Source: Hyphomicrobiales bacterium (GTDB lineage Bacteria > Pseudomonadota > Alphaproteobacteria > Rhizobiales > OSC116). From it: a stretch of 64,000 bases of DNA. Position numbers and translations under genes: made by a program. The notes beneath the pieces were generated by a model. That model made no database searches. It was not told the DNA's origin and worked only from the letters and a program-made list of their open reading frames with translations. Position 1 is the stretch's first letter; each line of letters begins with the position of its first letter. The stretch is from positions 124,001 to 188,000 of the forward strand of contig NVUH01000003.1 in NCBI GenBank assembly GCA_002401855.1. The letters are read 5' to 3'. Below are positions 8,697 through 17,637 of this stretch, piece after piece.

Positions 8697-9965
8697 ATGA
8701 TGAAAAGCAATATTAAATCACTAGCCGCAAAATTGGCACTAGGCGTTGCGATGGTCGTAACACCAGCCGCCATTGCGCAGGCTGAAGAAGTGCAACTATA
8801 TCACTCATGGTCAAACGAAAGTGAACTTGCAGCGTTGAACGTTTTTGTTTCAGCATTGGAAGCCAAAGGCCATACGGTTGTGGAAATGTCAGTGCCGCAT
8901 GAAGCTGCTGGCTCCAGCCCGCTTGCTGCTTTGGTAGCTGCTGGTACACCGCCAAATATCTTTTTGACTGGACAAGCTGGTTTCTACCGTGATCTACGCG
9001 ATCAAGGCATTGGCCAAGAAGTGGGTTCACATTTTAAAGCCACTGGCGCTTGGGAAAACTTCCCACCAAAAGTGCAAGAAGCTATACAAGTAGATGGTGA
9101 AATTGTTAAGATTCCATCAGGTATCCATATTGATGGCATGCTTTATTACAACATGAAAGTGGCTGAAGCTGCTGGTGTTGACCCAACAGCTTGGACATCT
9201 ACTGCTGACATGTTTGCTGACATGGCTAAAGTTAAAGACGCTGGTTATAACTTCCTAGGTTTGGGTGGTAACTCATTCCAAGCTGGTTATTTGTTCCATG
9301 CGCTTTTGGCAGCTGTTGCGGGCGAAGACATTTATACGCGTTTCTATAGTGGCACACCTGACGTAACTGTTTTGGATGAGCAAGGTTTTAAAGATGCTGT
9401 GGCTTTATTCCGCGAAATTGCCGATCAAAACGACAAAGGCTGGGTAAACCGTGCTTGGAACGAAACCACAAACGATGTGATTGCTGGCAAAACGCTTATG
9501 CAAATCCATGGTGACTGGATGAAAGGTCAATGGAGAGCCAATGATAAAGTATTGGGCACTGACTATAATTGCATAAACATTCCAGGTACAAAAGCACTTG
9601 CTGTTACCGTTGATGCCATGGGCATTTTGGGTGGTGCTGGTGTTTCTGAAGGTATGTTGAAAGCTGAATTTGAAATGGCGTCTATTGTTGTTGACCCTGT
9701 ATTAAACTCAGAATTTGCTGCACATAAAGGCTCTACACCGGTGCGTATGGATGCACCAAAAGACAAGCTTGATGCTTGTAATGCATTGGTTCTTGACTCA
9801 TTAGCAATCCCTGGTTTCTCTGTTCTAAACCCTTCATATATTGGTGATCAAGATTGGATTAACTCAGTTTGGAATGCTATATTCACCCTCCAAGGTGATA
9901 ACGACATCACAACTGGTGATTTCATTGCCACACTGAAATCTGAGCATGGCGCTATCTTTGATTAA
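8697..9965 (+). CDS. Sugar ABC transporter substrate-binding protein (glucose/mannose type)
   Basis: 422-residue extracytoplasmic receptor with a signal peptide (lysines, then LAAKLALGVAMVVTPAAIAQA). The mature part has YHSWSNESELAALNVF, HGDWMKGQW and a late KGSTPVRMDAPKDKLDACN segment that resembles glucose/mannose receptors of the GtsA type more than maltose receptors. Start chosen at ATG 8697 after aaaggga; an ATG three bases on is equally possible, and the frame is open to 8598. It is the last transport gene, and a GC-rich hairpin follows its stop. Confidence 0.92.
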   Translation: MMKSNIKSLAAKLALGVAMVVTPAAIAQAEEVQLYHSWSNESELAALNVFVSALEAKGHTVVEMSVPHEAAGSSPLAALVAAGTPPNIFLTGQAGFYRDLRDQGIGQEVGSHFKATGAWENFPPKVQEAIQVDGEIVKIPSGIHIDGMLYYNMKVAEAAGVDPTAWTSTADMFADMAKVKDAGYNFLGLGGNSFQAGYLFHALLAAVAGEDIYTRFYSGTPDVTVLDEQGFKDAVALFREIADQNDKGWVNRAWNETTNDVIAGKTLMQIHGDWMKGQWRANDKVLGTDYNCINIPGTKALAVTVDAMGILGGAGVSEGMLKAEFEMASIVVDPVLNSEFAAHKGSTPVRMDAPKDKLDACNALVLDSLAIPGFSVLNPSYIGDQDWINSVWNAIFTLQGDNDITTGDFIATLKSEHGAIFD

Positions 9966-9988
9966 GATTGCTTAAGATTAAACAGATT

Positions 9989-10008
9989 GGGGGTATTGAT
10001 TTGCCCCC
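9989..10008 (+). terminator. GC hairpin after binding-protein gene
   Basis: ggggg/ccccc stem with a 10-nt loop followed by only ttt. More likely a partial terminator or mRNA-stabilising hairpin between the receptor gene and the VOC gene than a full stop. Confidence 0.5.
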
Positions 10009-10076
10009 TTTCAAATCCCTTAAAAACCAAAAAATGAAACAGGTTGCAAAATGGCAATGCTGTTGCGGAGACTTTT

Positions 10077-10541
10077 ATGACTATTTTTCCTAATATCGCC
10101 CATGTTGCATTGCAAGTGCGTGATTTACAGGCCTCAATAGATTTTTATGAAAAGCTGGGCTTTCCAGAATTTTTGCGGCTGAACAAAGAAAATGGCGAGG
10201 CGTGGATTGTTTATATGAAAGTCACTGATGATTTTTATTTTGAATTATTCCCCGGTAAAGACACCGATACGGCACCGCAAGGCAAAACAGGTGTGCATCA
10301 TCTTTCTTTGCAAGCCGATGATATTGAAGCCACTGTTGCACATTTAGAAAAGGTTGGCATTCCATTGACATCGCCACTTAAAGAAAAACGTGGTGTTGAT
10401 AAAAACCGTGGATGTTGGATTGATGACCCCGATGGCAACCGCATTGAGTTGATGGAAATGGCACCGAACTGCATTCAATATGATGCATTAAAAGCTTTGG
10501 CAGCTGGCAAGGGCCCAACGGCATTGTTAGCCCCTAATTAG
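10077..10541 (+). CDS. VOC family (lactoylglutathione lyase-like) protein
   Basis: 154-residue vicinal-oxygen-chelate protein: IAHVALQVRDLQASIDFYEKLGF, FELFPGK, GVHHLSLQADDIEATVAHLEK and WIDDPDGNRIELMEM give the expected metal ligands (His, Glu, His, Glu). ATG 10077 has gcggag upstream; the longer TTG-started frame is discounted. It lies about 110 bases after the sugar receptor gene and ends at a strong terminator, so it is probably the last gene of that operon. Function beyond the fold is not assignable; a second VOC gene sits at the other end of the same locus (4227-4652). Confidence 0.85.
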   Translation: MTIFPNIAHVALQVRDLQASIDFYEKLGFPEFLRLNKENGEAWIVYMKVTDDFYFELFPGKDTDTAPQGKTGVHHLSLQADDIEATVAHLEKVGIPLTSPLKEKRGVDKNRGCWIDDPDGNRIELMEMAPNCIQYDALKALAAGKGPTALLAPN

Positions 10542-10570
10542 AATTTAGATAACACTCTCTGTGTTGTTTT

Positions 10571-10605
10571 ACCCTTGAACTTCTCCTATGGTTCAAGGGT
10601 TTTTT
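10571..10605 (+). terminator. Strong intrinsic terminator
   Basis: The perfect 10-bp stem acccttgaac/gttcaagggt with a 10-nt loop is followed by a T run. The stop codon of the convergent MocR gene lies inside the right arm. Confidence 0.9.
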
Positions 10606-12056
10606 GCGTTTGCGGCCATTTTGCCTAAAACCTGCATGCCTTTGTCTATCTGTACATTCCATTCATGGCCACAACTGAGGCGCATGCAATTGGCAAACCG
10701 ATCATCGGCTTCGGGGTTGGGAGAAAAAACTGTGCCCGGTGCAAAACATATGCCTTTATCTAACGCTTGTTTGAACAGGGCTTTGCCATCTATTTGATAG
10801 GGCAATTCAAGCCATAACAAAAAACCACCAGACGGACGAGACACCCTTGTGCCAACAGGAAAATATTGTTTAATAGCACGGGTCATGCGGTCGATATTGT
10901 TAGCAAATATGCGTCTAATGCGGCGTAAATGGTTATCATAAGCGCTATTTGAAAGATAATCGGCCATCGCGACTTGGGTAAGACTAGTATTTGACAATGA
11001 AGTGGCTAATTTATTTTCCAAAATATCTCTCACACGACTTGGCGCCACCACCCAGCCAATGCGATAGCCAGGTGCAATGGTTTTTGAATATGATGAGCAG
11101 TAAATAATGTTGGCCTGATCGACGATTTCATCTGTGTTATTTATAGCCATAAACGGGCGAGGGCGGGTTTCGCCAAAGTAAATATCACCCATTAAATCAT
11201 CTTCTATAAGTGGCACCTCATACTGAGCCAATAAAGTGAGTATGCTTCGTTTTCTATCATCGGACATTGTACTGCCAAGTGGGTTGCTAAAGCTTGAAGA
11301 AAATACACATGCTGCAATGGAATTGTTAGCAAATGCAGAGGTTAACTCAGCAAGGTCAATACCGTTATTGGCATCGGTTGGAATTTCCAAGACTTTTAAA
11401 TTTAATGCTTTGGCAAGTTGTAAGTTGCCAAAATAAGCCGGCGATTCAATGGCAATGGTGTCGCCAGGTTTAGTTATGGTTTTAAGCGCAATTGACAGGG
11501 CTTCGGTACAGCCACAGGTGATAACAATGTCTTCTGGCGAAATATTTTGGCCCCACTGCAAAGCTCGTCGGGCAATTTGTTGGCGTAGCTTTAAATCGCC
11601 TCTTGGTACGGTGTAAATGTTGTTTTCGATGCCGTTGAGCCTTGCTGCGCGGGCAAGAGATTTATCTAATTTGTTTGCGGCTAATAATTCGGCACTTGGG
11701 ATGGCACAACCAAACGGTGCATAGCGCGGGTTGGCCGCAAATTCAAGCATTTCGAGGAAAATACCTGAATTACTAACCAATGTGGCGGTGTTTTGTGAAT
11801 TAGTGGTGGTTGGCGTTGGCAGGCTTATAGTGGGGCGATTGGCGACATAAAAGCCAGATTTAACCCGCGATTCGAGTATGCCCTTATCCTCTAGCAAATG
11901 ATAAGCTTGCATGGCGGTTGATAAGCTGAGCTTATGTTGCTTGCATATTTGCCGCAATGAAGGGATGCGCGCGCCTTTCACATAGACCCCATCATCAATC
12001 AGATTGGTGATGAAATTGGCCAATTTTTCATAATTATATAACGTAGTTTCTGACAT
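10593..12056 (-). CDS. MocR family regulator (GntR HTH + aminotransferase domain)
   Basis: 487 residues. The N-terminal winged helix of GntR type (IPSLRQICKQHKLSLSTAMQAYHLLE, about residues 35-65) is joined to a fold-type I PLP domain. This carries IVITCGCTEALSIALK, FSNPLGSTMS, IEDDLMGDIYF and YCSSYSKTIAPGYRIGW, with the lysine expected to bind PLP. ATG 12056 follows ggaggcgat; an upstream ATG at 12074 lacks such a site. The gene is divergent from a LysE exporter, and two direct repeats lie between them, the usual arrangement of MocR targets. It probably senses an amino acid or vitamin B6 and controls the exporter (inference). Confidence 0.93.
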   Translation of the reverse strand: MSETTLYNYEKLANFITNLIDDGVYVKGARIPSLRQICKQHKLSLSTAMQAYHLLEDKGILESRVKSGFYVANRPTISLPTPTTTNSQNTATLVSNSGIFLEMLEFAANPRYAPFGCAIPSAELLAANKLDKSLARAARLNGIENNIYTVPRGDLKLRQQIARRALQWGQNISPEDIVITCGCTEALSIALKTITKPGDTIAIESPAYFGNLQLAKALNLKVLEIPTDANNGIDLAELTSAFANNSIAACVFSSSFSNPLGSTMSDDRKRSILTLLAQYEVPLIEDDLMGDIYFGETRPRPFMAINNTDEIVDQANIIYCSSYSKTIAPGYRIGWVVAPSRVRDILENKLATSLSNTSLTQVAMADYLSNSAYDNHLRRIRRIFANNIDRMTRAIKQYFPVGTRVSRPSGGFLLWLELPYQIDGKALFKQALDKGICFAPGTVFSPNPEADDRFANCMRLSCGHEWNVQIDKGMQVLGKMAANAKNP

Positions 12057-12087
12057 ATCGCCTCCAAACAGCATTTATGTTAAGCAA

Positions 12088-12135
12088 ATCTGTTACGGTT
12101 GTAAATAGAGAAATCTGTATCTGTTATGGTTACAA
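12088..12135. promoter_or_regulatory. MocR-type direct repeats
   Basis: The 17-mer atctgttacggttgtaa (12088-12104) recurs as atctgttatggttacaa (12119-12135), 14 of 17 identical, with 31 bp start to start, about three helical turns. In-phase direct repeats between a MocR gene and its divergent neighbour are typical binding sites of this family. Confidence 0.6.
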
Positions 12136-12179
12136 TAAATTCAATATTGTAAAACCACAACAATTTAGGATTTTGAGTT

Positions 12180-12785
12180 TTGGATAGTCTTTCGCTTGCG
12201 GTTATAATTCCGCCTATATATTTAATTTTTGTGACTTCAATAACGCCCGGGCCTAACAATATAATGTTGGCGGCATCGGGCATGAATTTTGGTTACAAAC
12301 GATCACTACCTCACCTTATTGGTATATTTTCGGGTTTTGGTTTGTTGATTATATTATGCGCAGTTGGCATTGGTTCTTTGTATGAAAATTACCCAATATT
12401 GCGCACTATTTTGCGTTTTCTAAGTGCCGCCTATTTGATTTACTTGAGCTATAAGATCGTCACAGCGGGCAAAACAAAATTGAAAGACAGCGGCAAGCCG
12501 CTCACCTGGCTTGAAGCGGCGTCGTTTCAATTTATCAACCCCAAAGCTTGGGTGATGTCATTGACATTTATATCATCATTTATGCCAGATTTTAGTTCAC
12601 TATGGCTGGAGATAGCATTCATGTTGGCAATTGGTATTTGCATAAATTTCCCATGTACATCGGTGTGGGTGTTATTTGGCAAGGTGATGGCGCGCCTGTT
12701 CACATCGGATAAAACCCGCAAAATCATCAATTATCTAATGGCCGGCATGTTATTGTTGATGATACCTATTTTGGTGTTGTTATGA
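12180..12785 (+). CDS. LysE/RhtB family amino-acid exporter
   Basis: 201-residue membrane protein with about six helices. The family signature near the N-terminus reads TSITPGPNNIMLAASGMNFGYKRSLPHL in pieces, and FQFINPKAWVMSLTF appears in the middle. Such proteins export amino acids or related compounds by proton antiport. Translation appears to start at a TTG (12180), because no upstream ATG keeps the frame and the conserved N-terminus begins here. It is divergent from the MocR gene, with direct repeats between, and overlaps the tail of the convergent MFS gene by 6 bases. Confidence 0.88.
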   Translation: MDSLSLAVIIPPIYLIFVTSITPGPNNIMLAASGMNFGYKRSLPHLIGIFSGFGLLIILCAVGIGSLYENYPILRTILRFLSAAYLIYLSYKIVTAGKTKLKDSGKPLTWLEAASFQFINPKAWVMSLTFISSFMPDFSSLWLEIAFMLAIGICINFPCTSVWVLFGKVMARLFTSDKTRKIINYLMAGMLLLMIPILVLL

Positions 12786-14006
12786 CGCATTTTCGGCGCG
12801 GAAAAGCCGACCCTTTTCGGCATAAAGAACACAACTAAGCGCACCAATACCCATAACCACAAAACCAGCGGCGACAGGCATTAACGTGCCATCGAACATT
12901 TGACTGATGGCATAGGCTAACAAAGCCCCACCAATGGTTTGAATGGTGCCAAACAAGCCCGATGCCGTGCCTGCCACAGCGCCTAATGGCTCCATAGACA
13001 GTGAATTGGCATTAGAAGCGATCCAACTGAATAGGAATAGGTTCGCGGCCATAAATGCGTAGAAAAGCCAAAAATTCATTGGCCCAAACATGGTGGTGAC
13101 CCACCATATCCCACTGACACATATGAAAGCCAAAAGCGCAAAATGTGAAATGCCGCGCATACCAAATTTACCAACCATGCGGGCATTTAAATAAGATGAC
13201 AAAGCTTGCAGCACAGCAGTGGCTGAGAATGCAATCGGGAATAATGCGCCCAATCCATATATGCCTACATAGATTTGCTGCGACGTATTTACAAACCCCA
13301 AAATCATGCCAAACATAAACATGCCTGCAAAACTATAACTCATTGCCACACGATTGGTCAGCACAATTTTCATACTTTGCGCAATGCCCGACACAGTGAG
13401 CGGGCGTTGATTGGCTTTGGCCAATGTTTCGGGCAGGCGAATAAATGCCCACAACACGATGACCGAGGCGAGTATGCCCATAAATATAAATATGCCCTCC
13501 CACGGTGCGGTGAGCAAAATAATCTGTCCAATGCCAGGTGCGATGATTGGCATGATCATAAATATCATAAACACCAGTGACATAATCTCGGCCATGGCGC
13601 GGCCCGAATAGCAATCGCGTACAATGGCTGTGGTGATGACCCGTGTGCCAGCGGCGCCCATGCCTTGAGCAAGGCGTAGGAATAACAAGGTTTCAAACGT
13701 CGGCGCCCAAATGGCGGCAAAGGCCGCAATGACATAAAGAATGAGGCCAATAAAAAGCGGCGCGCGGCGACCGAAGCGATCGGATATCGGCCCAAATAAT
13801 ATTTGAGTGATGCCAAACCCGATGAGATAGAAGGTGACAACTAATGAGCGGTCATTTTCGTTCAGCACATTAAGCGCTTCGCCTAGATAAGGCAATGCGG
13901 GCAGCATAACATCGATGGCGAGGGCATTTAGACCCATGAGGGCAGCCATCAGGGCAATAAATTCGACACGCGGCAGATCATGCGTGTTAGGATCACGTTT
14001 TTTCAT
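12780..14006 (-). CDS. Bcr/CflA-type MFS drug efflux transporter
   Basis: 408 residues with about twelve hydrophobic segments. The first helix region ALMAALMGLNALAIDVMLPALPYLGE and the motif A loop QILFGPISDRFGRRAPLFIG (about residues 70-89) identify the 12-helix drug:proton antiporters of the Bcr/CflA group. A motif C-like GMGAAGTRVITTAIVRD follows. It is convergent with the LysE gene. The natural substrate is unknown; Bcr-type pumps export bicyclomycin, sulfonamides or dipeptides in other bacteria. Confidence 0.9.
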   Translation of the reverse strand: MKKRDPNTHDLPRVEFIALMAALMGLNALAIDVMLPALPYLGEALNVLNENDRSLVVTFYLIGFGITQILFGPISDRFGRRAPLFIGLILYVIAAFAAIWAPTFETLLFLRLAQGMGAAGTRVITTAIVRDCYSGRAMAEIMSLVFMIFMIMPIIAPGIGQIILLTAPWEGIFIFMGILASVIVLWAFIRLPETLAKANQRPLTVSGIAQSMKIVLTNRVAMSYSFAGMFMFGMILGFVNTSQQIYVGIYGLGALFPIAFSATAVLQALSSYLNARMVGKFGMRGISHFALLAFICVSGIWWVTTMFGPMNFWLFYAFMAANLFLFSWIASNANSLSMEPLGAVAGTASGLFGTIQTIGGALLAYAISQMFDGTLMPVAAGFVVMGIGALSCVLYAEKGRLFRAENAS

Positions 14007-14147
14007 TTGATTGGTTTCTGAATTGTATGAATCGATAAAGTAATGGATTTAGCCTATCACGACTTAAGTAGAAAGTAAGGACAAAATTACGAATTTTAGA
14101 TCAAAAGATTTGATGACTTTGGGTTGTTTTTACGGCAAAACTAGGTA

Positions 14148-14582
14148 ATGAAACTATTAAACAATATAAAAATTGAACATTGGACAATTTTATTTGGCCT
14201 ATTGGTTTTTTCGATTGGGGCACTTATCTATCCATTGCGCACTTATATCGGTGGTGTAAATGGCGTGTTTATGGAGAGCTTTTCGGCTTTTTCGCATGCA
14301 TTTTTCTTTGTTTTGGCGTGGGGCTTTCCGTATTCTTCCATACGTTCAATTATTTTGGGTGGAGTTTTGATCACCGCCATGGTCACTTGGTTTGAATATT
14401 TGCAGCAGCCAGAAGTTTTATTGGTTTTTGAAAATTACCTACCAAATATGATTTATAATTATGCCAGTAATGGCAGATTTGATTCACAAGATGTGATGGC
14501 GGGTTATGTCGGCTCTGCCTTGGCAGTTGTCATCGGCAGTATAGTGGTGTTGAGAAAAAATAAACAGGAAGTTATGCGATGA
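14148..14582 (+). CDS. Small integral membrane protein, VanZ-like
   Basis: 144 residues with four predicted membrane helices (about 14-31, 48-63, 66-85 and 119-137). The acidic FDSQDVMAGYVGSALAVVIG segment before the last helix resembles the end of VanZ-like proteins, where an Asp-rich turn precedes a Gly/Ala helix. No enzyme motif is visible. It overlaps the start of the dead oxidoreductase gene by 4 bases (ATGA), so the two were once one operon. The assignment to VanZ is tentative. Confidence 0.6.
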   Translation: MKLLNNIKIEHWTILFGLLVFSIGALIYPLRTYIGGVNGVFMESFSAFSHAFFFVLAWGFPYSSIRSIILGGVLITAMVTWFEYLQQPEVLLVFENYLPNMIYNYASNGRFDSQDVMAGYVGSALAVVIGSIVVLRKNKQEVMR

Positions 14583-15080
14583 AAGCCTATATTATCAAAG
14601 CTTATGGTGATGCCAGTGCGGCGGAATTAACCGAATTCCCCGAGCCGCAGTTGCGACCGCATGATTTGCGCATTGAAGTGGTGGGAGTTGGGTTAAACCC
14701 AGTTGATTATAAAACTCGCGACGGCATGTTGAAAATGATATTTGGCTTTGCTTTGCCGATCGTGATGGGCAACGAATTGTCAGGCGAAGTGATTGAATGC
14801 GGGGCGAAGGTTAAGAATTTTAAAGTTGGCGATCGGATTGTCGCGCGGGTTGAAAAAGATAGACTAGGGGCATTTGCTGAACAGGTTTGCATTGATGAAA
14901 ATGTGGCAGCATTTGCGCCCCAATATATCCCGCTTGGTGATGCTGCGGCATTGCCTTTGGCGGCATTAACAGCGTTGTAGGCTTTGCGCGATGAGTTGGA
15001 CGTAGGTGTTGGGAAACATATTCTGATCACCGGCGGGGCGGGCTAAAGGCAAAGTGATTGTCAATATAGATAAAACCTAA
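14579..15080 (+). pseudogene. Quinone oxidoreductase/zinc-type alcohol dehydrogenase, nonsense plus internal deletion
   Basis: The first 133 codons encode the GroES-like domain of an MDR enzyme (MKAYIIKAYGDASAAELTEF ... VGLNPVDYKTRDG ... GNELSGEV ... LPLAALTAL). A TAG at 14978 replaces what is normally a Gln codon. The same frame then continues with ALRDELDVGVGKHILITGGAG, the start of the nucleotide-binding domain, to a TAA at 15044. Directly after, one frame over, 15045-15080 encode KGKVIVNIDKT followed by a stop, which looks like the normal C-terminus of the family. Most of the Rossmann domain, roughly 150 codons, is therefore missing. The gene is inactive unless the N-terminal fragment has a separate use. 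Confidence 0.85.
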
Positions 15081-15111
15081 CCACTGGCGATGATATAATC
15101 TTGGCCAGTGG
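15081..15111. repeat. 8-bp inverted repeat after pseudogene
   Basis: ccactggc (15081-15088) pairs with gccagtgg (15104-15111) right after the residual stop codon. No T run follows, so it is at best the relic of a terminator. Confidence 0.45.
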
Positions 15112-15123
15112 CTGGTGGTGAAA

Positions 15124-15279
15124 TTAACTTTTCATGGTATCCTTCATGGTGTCCTTCATTGTGTCTTGCATGGCATCGCCATGTTTCATAGAGGCCATGG
15201 AGGCTTTTTCTTCCATTGTTTGGCAAGCGGCTAGTGTTAGAGTTGCTGCTGCCAAGGCAATAAATGCTAGTTTTTTCAT
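15124..15279 (-). CDS. Tiny Met-rich lipoprotein
   Basis: 51 residues. The lipoprotein signal peptide MKKLAFIALAAATLTLAAC has a clear lipobox (LAAC, lipidated Cys 19). The mature part is only about 33 residues and rich in Met, with three consecutive near-repeats of the form MQDT, MKDT, MKDT before a final MKS. The ATG is preceded by gtggga at 8 bases. In size and design it recalls entericidin-like peptides, but the Met repeats are not a feature of that family that I recognise. It could be a surface lipopeptide, a metal (copper) ligand or an antitoxin-like lipoprotein; none is shown. Confidence 0.75.
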   Translation of the reverse strand: MKKLAFIALAAATLTLAACQTMEEKASMASMKHGDAMQDTMKDTMKDTMKS

Positions 15280-15454
15280 AATGTTATCCCACTTTTAATG
15301 TTAAATCGCGTGTTTGTGCAGGTTGAAAAGTTTTGCGATTTAAGTTTATTGCACTCAAATATGGTACAAGTGGAGATTGTAAAACACCAATCACAATGCC
15401 CTCTCGGTAAAACACTTTGTTTCACGTTTAGGTTATGTAATTGTGATTTTGTGC

Positions 15455-16456
<1,002 letters not shown>

Positions 16457-16826
16457 TTATCAGCATGCCATTTAAGTGTTATAATATTAGATGAATATAT
16501 ATATAGAGCAATGTTAGCCAATAAAACAGCTTAAAACTGTATAAGTTGTGACAAATAAAACACTAATTTAAACGAAAAGACAAAACAAGGTTAACGAGAT
16601 TCTGCTCTATTTCCTTCGATTCAGCACTGATTCCGCCCGAAATATAAGCAATTCGGCTGATGTGTATTGAAATGAGACATTTAATAAAATTCGAAGCAAA
16701 TTGGTAACAATTGGTTAAGCATTCCTTTTAGATATGCCTTAATAACTGATCTGTAATTTGGCCAGACCAAGTAATAATATACTGGTTTTGGGTTATGTGC
16801 TTATCCAAAGCCAGTGATGAGAGAGA
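16457..16826. other. Intergenic region between hemB and ldtR
   Basis: About 370 bases with no open frame of note and no recognised RNA gene. It must hold the divergent promoters of hemB and ldtR. It is AT-rich, with a TATATATATA stretch near the hemB side. I see no confident operator. Confidence 0.6.
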
Positions 16827-17351
16827 ATGGTGCTTAGGATGAATAATTTATACGCTCAACCGATTATGCCAATGCATGATCAGGAAGAAATTCAGCTTGA
16901 ACCAACATATCTTGAATGCTTATCTTTGGTCGAAAGATTACATAGGCGATTGCTAGATGTAATTAAAGATGAGTTTGAAAGATTGGGTTGGCATGAAGTC
17001 AACGCCGTGCAAGCTTTGCTGTTGCATAATATTGGTGACAATGAATTGACGGCTGGCGAATTAAAATCGCGCGGTTACTATTTAGGCTCGAACGTATCTT
17101 ATAATTTGAAAAAATTGGTAGATAAGCAATTTGTAGAGCATAAACGCTCGACAGAGGATAAACGTTCGGTGCGCATTAAGCTAACCGTGAAAGGCCAAGA
17201 AATTCGCGAGACTTTAGATGAGCTTTTTGCCCGTCAAATTGCGCAAATTGAACAAGTTGGCGATTTGAGCCTTGGTGAGATGTCTATCTTTGTGAATAGT
17301 TTGCGTAAGTTAGAGCGTTTCTGGGCTGATCAGATTAGATTCAGACTTTAA
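16827..17351 (+). CDS. ldtR: MarR family regulator, LdtR-like
   Basis: 174 residues. The winged-helix core contains NAVQALLLHNIGDNELTAGEL, the recognition segment GSNVSYNLKKLVDKQFVEHKRS and the wing DKRSVRIKLTVKGQEI. Long flanking helices form the MarR dimer. The sequence and its position beside an L,D-transpeptidase match LdtR, which activates ldtP in Liberibacter and other Hyphomicrobiales under osmotic and cell-wall stress. ATG 16827 follows gagaga; ATG 16839 is possible. A terminator follows, so ldtP has its own promoter. Confidence 0.85.
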   Translation: MVLRMNNLYAQPIMPMHDQEEIQLEPTYLECLSLVERLHRRLLDVIKDEFERLGWHEVNAVQALLLHNIGDNELTAGELKSRGYYLGSNVSYNLKKLVDKQFVEHKRSTEDKRSVRIKLTVKGQEIRETLDELFARQIAQIEQVGDLSLGEMSIFVNSLRKLERFWADQIRFRL

Positions 17352-17380
17352 AGTTTTGACTTAGATAATTGAAATTATGT

Positions 17381-17412
17381 AAAGAAGCGGGTTTAGGCGC
17401 GCTTCTTTTTTT
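17381..17412 (+). terminator. Intrinsic terminator after ldtR
   Basis: The perfect 9-bp stem aaagaagcg/cgcttcttt with a 10-nt loop runs into further Ts. Confidence 0.9.
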
Positions 17413-17637
17413 GCATATATATCACAGTGACGCACTAAATGTAAAAATCGCTTTTATGTGATTTGCAATTTATGTGTGATGTGATTATCACTCTGGCCAC
17501 AGCTCGGTTAACCATAAGTTCGGGCATTATTTTGACATATTAATGTGGTTTTAATCATATTAATAGATAAGTCATTATATATTTTAGTATTTTGGCCATT
17601 GGATATGAAGGTAAATCATATCGTTAAATTATAGGAT

